From the NCBI GenBank assembly GCA_947444925.1, contig CANFBW010000026.1, positions 1 to 42,473 of the forward strand: 42,473 nucleotides of DNA. The letters are read 5' to 3'. The translations under genes were made by a program, and so were the position numbers. The notes below the pieces were generated by a model that had not been told where the DNA came from, did not search any database, and saw nothing but the letters and a program-made list of their open reading frames with translations. Numbering within the stretch: the first letter of the stretch is position 1; each line of letters starts with the position of its first letter. Shown piece by piece: positions 33,344 to 41,124 of this stretch. This stretch comes from Flavobacteriales bacterium (lineage in GTDB: Bacteria > Bacteroidota > Bacteroidia > Flavobacteriales_C > GCA-002722245).

Positions 33344-36300
33344 TTATTTCTTAATCAATTGTAAAGCTTTGTCCATGCTTATTTTTTCATTGCCATTGTA
33401 AACCACCAAAAATGCATCTGTCAAACCAACAGCAAAAGCTTGCTCTTTCATTTTTCGCGCTTCCTCTAAGGAGCTATAAGCACCTACCGTAAAGACCGTC
33501 ACGCCATCTGCATCTTTCACGTAATCTACTTTAGTTGGTAATTTCAAAAACAAAGTAGTTGTTTCAACTGGCACTTCATTTCGATAGGCCCCAACTTGCA
33601 CTTTAAATACAATGTTGGCAACTGGAGTAGATGCAATGACCTTGCCTTCAGATACATTAGCTCCAGAAATATTTTGAGCATCAGAAGCTGAAATTCTTTG
33701 ACCATTTTTATATGCCGTTATAAAAGCATCTTTGATCCCTGCGTTATTTACTTCACCTTTTCGCACTGTAGCATCACCAAATGTTTTATACTTCCCTGTA
33801 CTGTATCTAAATAGTCCATTGCTCGTTTTTTCAAAATTTAATGGCTGTAAATCGAAAGCAGATCCTTTTTGTACTTCCTTTGAAATCACGCAAATTTGAA
33901 CTGTATAAAACACATCTTCATTTGTTTTTACTTCTGCACTTGTAGCACCATTGCCAATTGTATTTTGTGCAAGCACAGCCCCCACTTTAACTTCAACTTT
34001 TGAGATGGCATCAACCTCCTTCGCTTCAATAGCCTGAAGCGCCTTTTGCTCTATCTGTGGAGCCTTCGCTGTAATTTGATTTGCCTGCTCAACCGACACC
34101 CTTTGTCCATTGTAAAAAGGGACTACAAATGCATCAACATATCCCATCTGACGAATTTTGTCACGAGCAATGGCCGCTGCTTTGAAAGATCTGAAAATAC
34201 CCGCTGAATATCGAACGAATCCCAACTTGGTTTGTTCGCCAAACAAAGGTGAAATACCTTTGAATAAATCTTGTGGAATTGGATTTTTAAATGCGCCCAC
34301 TTGAACGGTATACACCAATCCTTCTGGCATTTTATTGTCGATTGGAATAGGATTATTGGCGCTATAAACCACATTGGTTTTGATTTCAAACTGATCTTTC
34401 ACTGTTGCATCTTGTAAGGCAGTAGCGCTCGTTCCAAAAATCTGCGCTTTATCAACATCTACTTTTACAATACTCTTGTCGTCGCCCTTGATTGCGCTAT
34501 GTGGCCCAACAGCATCATTTTTCACTAAGCCATTCACTGCCGCTTTTGTACTCAATACCTCTTTCTGTGTTTTCTCTTTGTATTCGGCAAATACATCTGT
34601 TTTCTTATTGTCGTCAACAGCTTTTTTCTTAACCTCCTGGGCCACTTGTGGAGCCAAACTCTCCATGTACAATTGTGCTTCCCTTCTTTTCGACTGCGCC
34701 TCCATTCTCGCATTGTCAATAAGTTGTGACGACTGCAAAGCCTTATCCTCTTTCTGATCTGCCAACTTTTTGAGCTGAGTCGATTCCGCCAAAAGCTTTT
34801 GAACATCGGCTTCATTTGTTTTGCTATCAGCTTGTGAAAGCACATTCTCCGATTGCAGTTGATACCCCTTAGACTCTTTTTTCAATTGAGTATAATTCTC
34901 AACTTCTTTGGCAATTTCTTTTTCCGCTTTCTTCGCTTCTTCTAACATAACATTGTATTGCTGCAATGCTATGTCAGGTTTTACCGCGGCTATAACTTTG
35001 TTTTGCGAAGCGGCATCATTCGTTGCAGCAGAAGCGCCATTTGTTTTGTCAGACGCTTTATTTTTAGCAACTGCTACTGTTTTTGGATCAATTGATTTTT
35101 GCTTCACTAAAGCCAAACTATCCATTGTTTTTTTAGCATTAACTACAACTGGATTAGTGCTCTTAGGATCAACAACTTTGGTTTTTGCAGTGTTGCTAGA
35201 ATCAGCAGCAGCTCTATTTTCAGCAATCACAACCGTGCTTTCGTCTTTTTTAGCACCTTTTGTTTTTGCATTAACCGCTACAACTGCCGTATCTGCTACT
35301 GCTTTCACTTTAAAATATTTACTTGGATTCGCTTTAACATCCATCATCTTCTCTTGATGCTCTATGGCCTTCTTTTCTAAATCAACCGCTCTAAGAGTAG
35401 CATTGTGCGCAAGCACAGCATCAGTAGCATTGCTGGCTTCCGCCTTTGCAACAGCAGATTTTTTCATCAATGCATCTGCCTCATTTTGCAACGTCTTAAT
35501 GAGTGCAAGTTGCTGTGGATCTAACTTTTCATTTTTATATCCTTCTACCATTTTTGCATTGGCATCAAAATTTGCTTGCTCGGTGCTCAACTCTTTACTC
35601 AATGCTTCGTTCTTTACTTTATCAGAGGCTATTGTGTATGCCAACGACTGCTCCAAAAGAATTTTCTTCTTTGCTGGATTCTTTTCAACATCGGCTTGAG
35701 CGAGCAAATCAGCCGCTTTCCTTTGACCAGCAGAATCCATCGGACTCAATTTTGCTGCGGCTATTGCTTTTGCCTCCGCTACTTTTTGCTGGTCAGCTAT
35801 TTTTTGTCGCTCTGTTGCAGCCAAAATCTCTGCTGCTTTTGCCTTTTCAGCATCTGCATTCAGTATTGTATTTTGCTTTTCAAGTGCACTGGTCTCCAAA
35901 TCGTAAGCGTCATTATACATGGACGTTTGTGTAATTACCGATTTGGTTTTTTTGGCTTTTTCTCGTATTTTTTTTGCCTCTATAAATTGATCTTCAGCCT
36001 CTTTGATTTCGGCTTTTTGCGCCTCGTCAATAGTGAGTTTTTTCTTAATGAAAGCTTGCTTAATTTTGTTTTTGTTGACCTCATTTTCTTTTTCGTGCAA
36101 CTCACCAGTTTTCACCAAAGCCTCTCTTTGCTTCATACGGCCCAAGCGCTTTAATTTCAAGGCCTGCTTCCTGAATTTCTTTGCCTCTGATTTTTTTGCA
36201 GTCTCCGCTTTGCTTTCCAAAGCCATCGCCTGTTCATATTTTACAACAGCCGAATCTTCAAGCTGAGCAATTTCCTTCACAACTGTTTGAACCGCTATAT

Positions 36301-39300
36301 CCTCACTGAAATGATAATTTGAATTTTTATTGACGCCGTAAGCCTCGCTCAAAGTATTTAGCTTGCACTGCTGCAACTGCGCTGCGCTTTTAGGCTCCGT
36401 TGGAAGCACAGCTGTTGTAGCACTATTTTTCACGATAACACTATCCCCTTTAGATTTATTCACTACCGCATACCCCCCCTTGTTTTTTGCCCCCATCTCA
36501 GCTTTCAATACTGCCAAGTCTTTTACTTGCAACAGCAAAACTTGTTGTGTTTTAAGCAATTCCAACTCACGTTTGTACGCATCGTTTATATACGTCACTT
36601 TCTCTCTAAAATCTTTAGTCTGCTTGGCTTTTTCTCTGCTAAGCAAAGTAGAAATCCACGTATTTCCGATATCCGTTAACTCTTTGGCTTTTACCTCTAA
36701 TTTTTTTTGTGAGACAGCCTGTTTTAGCAATGCATTATTGTTATCGTATTCAGCGCGGTTTGCGTAAAAATAGTTTTCCGATGCTTGTAACTGCTTCAAC
36801 TGAGATTCTTCATCTAAGTCAAGTGATGCTTTCGCCAACTTCTTTTTATCGCCTTTATTTACTGTTGCATCAGCAGCATCACGTTTGGATTTTGCATCGA
36901 TGTAAAGTTGTAAGGCCACGTTTTCAGCAGCTCGAGCATTTTTAATATTTGCAAGCACAACAAAATCAGATCCATAAACGAAACTTGGATCAGTTTTAAT
37001 TCCGAATGCATTAAAAGCTGCAAGAGACAATTCTTCTTCCGTGGCTTTTTCTGGCACAAAGTCAACCTTTAAATTACTAGATCGCTGCAATGCAGTATTT
37101 CCAAGTATTGGATCCACTTTTGCAAGTGCAGTGGTATCTGTGTTTGTTTGCTTATTTTGTTTGCCTTTCCCTTTGGTCACCGCCTCCTCCTTCTCACTTC
37201 CTTTTTTTCCAAAAGCTTCTATTGCCTGCAAATCTTTTTCATTGTTTTTGTTAGGATTTACAGCCAATTGTTCTGTACTTATTTTGTCCTCTTTTTGTAT
37301 AATGCGCGCTTGATCAACATGCTGGGCTATCTCCAATTTCAATTGTTCTTCATCAAGTTTTTGCGTATTGAGAATCTTCTTTATTTCTTTTTTAACGGAA
37401 GTATCAGCTTGATTTTCAAAAGCCTGTTTCAAATAGACTTGTTCTTCTTTAATTTTAGCGTATTTGTCATACGCGATTTTGGCCTGCGCCATTTCTTCAT
37501 TGTAACGCTCAATTCCTTTCTTCGTCGGAACAGCCTTCACCGCCACATCAGTCCTCGGCGATTTCTTGGTACTATCAGCCACTGCATTCTCTTTTTGTTT
37601 AGACTCTTTTGTTTTTAACGCAAGGGTCTTTTCAGCTTTCTTAATGCTGTCTGCCTTTACAATTTCTTTTTGCTTAGCCTCTTTCGTTTGTAACAAAAGT
37701 TCCTTCTCTGCTTTTTTTGTGCTATCAGCTAAGGCAACATCGTTGCTTTTTTGTTTTGTTTCGCTAGTCTTCAGCTGGTCTACTTTCTTTATCGGTTCAA
37801 CAGAGCGAACCGCGAGTTCATCCTTTTTCTTTATCTCTACCAATTTTGCGCTGTCAGCTTCAGCTGTCTTCTTCTTTTTTGCTTCCGTCAACTGCGCAAT
37901 ATCTTGCGTTTTCACAATATTCACTTCCTGCTGCAAGTTCTGAATTACCTGGGTATCAGAACTTGGTTCTTCTGTATCCGATTTAATGGCAGCCAACTCG
38001 GCATCGGCAATGGACTTTTCTCCTTGCTTGCGCGCTAATTCCTCCTTTAATTCGTCGATTTGAAGTTTAAACTCCTCTTTGAGTTGCTTGTTTTTAGTGG
38101 CATCCAATTGCTTTTGCAGATTTTTTTGTTCCTCATCCACCTTAACAATTTCAGCTGTCAGTTGATCAATTGCCGCGCTGGTCTTTTTCTCTTCTGCCGC
38201 GCGTGTCAATTTTGTTGCAGTGTAAGCTTCTTCAATACTTGTTGCTCCTGCAGTTTTGTTGCGTTCTTGAATTTGATCCAATTTTATTTTTTGCTGCTCT
38301 AATTTCGCTATTGCATCGTCGGTATTTTTTGCATCACTGGCTTCTTTAATCACTTCAGCATATTGATTGGCTACTGTATATTCCTCCTTTTTGTTTTTCG
38401 CTTCTTGTCTTTTTGCATCTGCATAATGTGCCGTTACCGAAGCCTCTCTTGCTTTTTTTCGCAACAACTTGCCTTTCTGATCAATCTCTAACTGCACCTT
38501 TTCTTTGTCGCCCGCAGCACTTTGATTCAGTTTTTTAGCAAGATCAACCAATTCTTGCTTTTCAACAAGTGCTTCTTCTGCCTTTACCTTCGCAACATAT
38601 TCAGCAGCCTCTGCATCGCTTTGCAGCACAATAAACTCCTTTTCCAACTCTTGCGCATCTTTAAACGCCTCCTGCACCAAATCAGAATTACTCACTTCAG
38701 TCTTCACTTCTCCTACTTTTTCGCTTACTGAATCGTGTTTAGCCAAAGGCTCAATCACCGTTTGAACCGGAATTGGCTTGCTGTTAAAATTTACGTCCTT
38801 ATCAGAATTAACCTGTAAATCAGCACTTTTTTTGTAAAACTGATTGAACGCAACATCGTCGATAGCACTTTGTTTTTGATTCGCAATCAACATTTTCTCT
38901 TGCGGATTTTTATGCAAGTCAATTTTCTGATTGATTACCGGAGCTTCCTTCTTCTCAGGAATATTTACAACATCTTCAAGAGGTTCATATCCACTGGCAA
39001 TTACTTTAAATCCATATTGTTTGCCCGAAGGCAATGTCATTGCATAGGCACCGGTTTTCTCATTGACCTTGTACACACCAACAATCACACCTGTTTCCAT
39101 ATCCGTCACAGTGATTTGAGCAATTTTTTGTTTTGCTGTTTCAATGCTGATTTCACCTTTCACGATGGTGTTGTCTTGGTGCAATTTATTGGGAACGATT
39201 TTGTACACCGTAATCTCGTCCTTCGAACTGGCGCGCGAAGAAGCAAAAAAAGCAACGTCCTCCGTCATATCGGTGATGTACAATATGTCGTCATCAGGAG

Positions 39301-40243
39301 AATTCACTGCAAAACCAACATTAACAGGTGCCTTCCAAAGGTTAGTTACCTCATCTAAATCACTTTTAAAAATGTCATAACCACCAATACTGTTGTGACC
39401 TTTTGAAGCGAAATACAAAAATTTCCCGCTCGGATGCAAGTAAGGGTAATCTTCATCCAAAGCTGTATTGATGAGCGGACCAAGAGTCAAGGGAGTACTC
39501 CAGGTGCCATCAGCAAAATGAACCATTTTGTACAAATCTTTGCCGTTCTCTCCTTTTTCACCATAGCTGGAAAAGTAAACTTCAGAAAGCAATGGATTGT
39601 GCACAATGAGCGAATACTCCTTATTTTTTTTGTCCAGTTTGGTTTTAAATTCATCAGGTTTGACCAATATTTTTCTGTCGAACTCATTGAGTTGATAACC
39701 CCTAAAAAACTCTTGACGATTGATGTCTTTTTTGCTCAAGACATTAATGGATTGAATATCCTGAATCAATACTTTTCCTTCTTCGCACTGCGTAATAAAA
39801 AGCGAAACATCGTTTTCTTGAACAGTTTTACTTTTTGCTTTAATGCGAAAATCTTTATACGCCTTAATGGCTTCTTTGAAATAATAGTTGAGATGATAGG
39901 CGCGCGCCACATAATAAAACGCCATCTCCTCTACACCTGGCTTACTCACAGCAAACTTCAAGAACTTGAGTGCTTCCTCCTTGTCGGAACTAGCATAAAG
40001 TAAGCAAGTGCCGTATTTAAAATTATAATTGGGGTCCTGTGCATGTAAACTCACCAACTGAGAGTAGTAATCGAGCGCCTGCGCATACTGTTTTTGTTCG
40101 AAAAGCTTGTCGGCTTTTTTGATCATCTCTGTTTCTGATTCAAAACCATCTACAAAGGAACATGAGGCCACAACGAAGATTGCAGTCAGCAGCATCTGAA
40201 AGTATTTTTTCAGCAGATGCGGATTCATATAGAAGAATTCCAT
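33344..40243 (-). CDS. Giant lipoprotein: TPR-PD40-regulatory domain, long helical region, three SPOR-like repeats
   Basis: A 2,299-residue envelope protein. A lipoprotein signal ends at VVASC (Cys28; an ATG at 40228 gives a tighter signal). TPR-like helices span about 37-135. PD40/beta-propeller strands span about 215-350 (FLYFASKGHNSIGGYDIF), and a carboxypeptidase-regulatory-like beta domain about 361-443. This trio is that of PorE-type OmpA proteins of type IX secretion. From about 500 to 1970 the chain is Lys/Ala/Glu/Gln-rich, helical and probably coiled coil. Three SPOR-like domains begin at 1977 (VYTVQVGAF), 2112 (FYTVQICVI) and 2212 (VFKVQVGAY). No OmpA domain is present. SPOR domains normally bind glycan strands stripped of peptides. 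Function unknown; a link from outer membrane to peptidoglycan is inferred. Confidence 0.88.
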   Translation of the reverse strand: MEFFYMNPHLLKKYFQMLLTAIFVVASCSFVDGFESETEMIKKADKLFEQKQYAQALDYYSQLVSLHAQDPNYNFKYGTCLLYASSDKEEALKFLKFAVSKPGVEEMAFYYVARAYHLNYYFKEAIKAYKDFRIKAKSKTVQENDVSLFITQCEEGKVLIQDIQSINVLSKKDINRQEFFRGYQLNEFDRKILVKPDEFKTKLDKKNKEYSLIVHNPLLSEVYFSSYGEKGENGKDLYKMVHFADGTWSTPLTLGPLINTALDEDYPYLHPSGKFLYFASKGHNSIGGYDIFKSDLDEVTNLWKAPVNVGFAVNSPDDDILYITDMTEDVAFFASSRASSKDEITVYKIVPNKLHQDNTIVKGEISIETAKQKIAQITVTDMETGVIVGVYKVNEKTGAYAMTLPSGKQYGFKVIASGYEPLEDVVNIPEKKEAPVINQKIDLHKNPQEKMLIANQKQSAIDDVAFNQFYKKSADLQVNSDKDVNFNSKPIPVQTVIEPLAKHDSVSEKVGEVKTEVSNSDLVQEAFKDAQELEKEFIVLQSDAEAAEYVAKVKAEEALVEKQELVDLAKKLNQSAAGDKEKVQLEIDQKGKLLRKKAREASVTAHYADAKRQEAKNKKEEYTVANQYAEVIKEASDAKNTDDAIAKLEQQKIKLDQIQERNKTAGATSIEEAYTATKLTRAAEEKKTSAAIDQLTAEIVKVDEEQKNLQKQLDATKNKQLKEEFKLQIDELKEELARKQGEKSIADAELAAIKSDTEEPSSDTQVIQNLQQEVNIVKTQDIAQLTEAKKKKTAEADSAKLVEIKKKDELAVRSVEPIKKVDQLKTSETKQKSNDVALADSTKKAEKELLLQTKEAKQKEIVKADSIKKAEKTLALKTKESKQKENAVADSTKKSPRTDVAVKAVPTKKGIERYNEEMAQAKIAYDKYAKIKEEQVYLKQAFENQADTSVKKEIKKILNTQKLDEEQLKLEIAQHVDQARIIQKEDKISTEQLAVNPNKNNEKDLQAIEAFGKKGSEKEEAVTKGKGKQNKQTNTDTTALAKVDPILGNTALQRSSNLKVDFVPEKATEEELSLAAFNAFGIKTDPSFVYGSDFVVLANIKNARAAENVALQLYIDAKSKRDAADATVNKGDKKKLAKASLDLDEESQLKQLQASENYFYANRAEYDNNNALLKQAVSQKKLEVKAKELTDIGNTWISTLLSREKAKQTKDFREKVTYINDAYKRELELLKTQQVLLLQVKDLAVLKAEMGAKNKGGYAVVNKSKGDSVIVKNSATTAVLPTEPKSAAQLQQCKLNTLSEAYGVNKNSNYHFSEDIAVQTVVKEIAQLEDSAVVKYEQAMALESKAETAKKSEAKKFRKQALKLKRLGRMKQREALVKTGELHEKENEVNKNKIKQAFIKKKLTIDEAQKAEIKEAEDQFIEAKKIREKAKKTKSVITQTSMYNDAYDLETSALEKQNTILNADAEKAKAAEILAATERQKIADQQKVAEAKAIAAAKLSPMDSAGQRKAADLLAQADVEKNPAKKKILLEQSLAYTIASDKVKNEALSKELSTEQANFDANAKMVEGYKNEKLDPQQLALIKTLQNEADALMKKSAVAKAEASNATDAVLAHNATLRAVDLEKKAIEHQEKMMDVKANPSKYFKVKAVADTAVVAVNAKTKGAKKDESTVVIAENRAAADSSNTAKTKVVDPKSTNPVVVNAKKTMDSLALVKQKSIDPKTVAVAKNKASDKTNGASAATNDAASQNKVIAAVKPDIALQQYNVMLEEAKKAEKEIAKEVENYTQLKKESKGYQLQSENVLSQADSKTNEADVQKLLAESTQLKKLADQKEDKALQSSQLIDNARMEAQSKRREAQLYMESLAPQVAQEVKKKAVDDNKKTDVFAEYKEKTQKEVLSTKAAVNGLVKNDAVGPHSAIKGDDKSIVKVDVDKAQIFGTSATALQDATVKDQFEIKTNVVYSANNPIPIDNKMPEGLVYTVQVGAFKNPIPQDLFKGISPLFGEQTKLGFVRYSAGIFRSFKAAAIARDKIRQMGYVDAFVVPFYNGQRVSVEQANQITAKAPQIEQKALQAIEAKEVDAISKVEVKVGAVLAQNTIGNGATSAEVKTNEDVFYTVQICVISKEVQKGSAFDLQPLNFEKTSNGLFRYSTGKYKTFGDATVRKGEVNNAGIKDAFITAYKNGQRISASDAQNISGANVSEGKVIASTPVANIVFKVQVGAYRNEVPVETTTLFLKLPTKVDYVKDADGVTVFTVGAYSSLEEARKMKEQAFAVGLTDAFLVVYNGNEKISMDKALQLIKK
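37545..37760 (-). repeat. Tandem 25-27-residue repeats in the giant protein
   Basis: Three successive units share K-Q-K, then ADSxKKAEKxL and TKExK. They start with KQKSND, KQKEIV and KQKENA, spaced about 81 and 75 bases apart. They lie in the helical region and indicate recent internal duplication. Confidence 0.7.
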
Positions 40244-40255
40244 TTCAAATTACTT

Positions 40256-40271
40256 TGTTTCCTAGGAAACA
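40256..40271. promoter_or_regulatory. 16-bp perfect palindrome upstream of the giant gene
   Basis: TGTTTCCTAGGAAACA is its own reverse complement and ends 12 nt before the ATG at 40243. A -7-like TAACTTTA (minus strand, 40279-40286) lies just upstream, so the palindrome would sit at or just after the transcription start, as an operator might. No regulator can be named. Confidence 0.45.
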
Positions 40272-40336
40272 GACAGCGTAAAGTTAACAATTTTAGAAAG
40301 TTGGAAAAGCGTATAATGAAATAGCAGTAAAAAAAA

Positions 40337-40969
40337 CTAAACTTTCTTTTTAAAAAGATATGTTTTGTTCTCTACACCTTGCAGCAAGCGCGTAATGTTC
40401 TTTTGATGTGTTACTAAAACCAACACTGCAATGATCGCTGAAAAAAGCTTCAAAGAGTCAGCTTCGGTCTTAAACACAAAATTCACGAAAATTGGAAACG
40501 CAATACCCGCCAACATTGACCCCAGCGAAACATACTTACTCACAATGAGCACAAGTAAAAACACAAGCAAGGAGGCCATTGCTGCAACTGGCAAAATAGC
40601 GAAGATGATACCCAATAGTGTTGCAATTCCTTTACCACCTCGAAAGGCAGCAAAAACCGGAAATATATGTCCTAACAATGCGGCAATACCAAAAGCCAAT
40701 TGCAAGTTGATGTACGGAATTGAATCAATAGGATAATTGCCCTGAAAAAAAACCAATTTAACGGCAAAAAAACCTTTCAACACATCAATAAGTAAAACTG
40801 GAATGCCTGCTCTTTTTCCGAGCACCCGAAAGGTGTTGGTTGCACCAGCATTTCCTGAACCATATTCGCGTACGTCAATACCATAGAAATACTTGCCAAT
40901 CCATACTGCTGTTGGAATAGACCCTACTAAATATGCTCCAAGAAGTAAAACAATATTGATAAAAGTCAT
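40337..40969 (-). CDS. plsY: Glycerol-3-phosphate acyltransferase PlsY
   Basis: Inner-membrane enzyme that acylates glycerol-3-phosphate from acyl-phosphate, the first step of phospholipid synthesis. The 210 residues form about five membrane helices. The three catalytic loops are visible: GSIPTAVWIGKYFYGIDVREYGSGNAGATNTFR, GHIFPVFAAFRGGKGIAT and a third loop near YVSLGSMLAG. The frame stays open to 41044, but the ATG at 40969 gives the standard N-terminus. A -7 element lies 3 nt upstream. Confidence 0.94.
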   Translation of the reverse strand: MTFINIVLLLGAYLVGSIPTAVWIGKYFYGIDVREYGSGNAGATNTFRVLGKRAGIPVLLIDVLKGFFAVKLVFFQGNYPIDSIPYINLQLAFGIAALLGHIFPVFAAFRGGKGIATLLGIIFAILPVAAMASLLVFLLVLIVSKYVSLGSMLAGIAFPIFVNFVFKTEADSLKLFSAIIAVLVLVTHQKNITRLLQGVENKTYLFKKKV

Positions 40970-40972
40970 TCC

Positions 40973-40980
40973 CAAATTTA
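40973..40980 (-). promoter_or_regulatory. -7 promoter element of plsY, abutting the start codon
   Basis: TAAATTTG on the minus strand matches TAnnTTTG and ends 3 nt before the ATG at 40969. A TTG lies 16 nt further upstream. A transcript from it would have essentially no leader. Confidence 0.45.
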
Positions 40981-41091
40981 AGTGCGGCAAGGTAGTCAAT
41001 AACGCCAAGTATTCAAACACTAGCGCTTCTAAAAAAATCAACAATTGAACTGTTGAAAAAGTTAAATCACCTATCGATAATGAATAGGCAT

Positions 41092-41116
41092 AAAAAAAGG
41101 GCCTCTCGGCCCTTTT
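41092..41116 (-). terminator. Intrinsic terminator after typA
   Basis: A 9-bp stem (AAAAGGGCC, 41095-41103, with GGCCCTTTT, 41108-41116) closes a 4-nt loop. On the minus strand it is followed by a seven-T tract, starting 9 nt after the typA stop codon. Confidence 0.9.
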
Positions 41117-41124
41117 CTTTTTCT

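Noticed and set aside
34476-39358. Many plus-strand open frames opposite the giant gene
   Set aside because: They are antisense shadows of a Lys/Glu/Ala-rich frame with few stops, and their products are Phe/Ser/Leu/Cys-rich with no motif.
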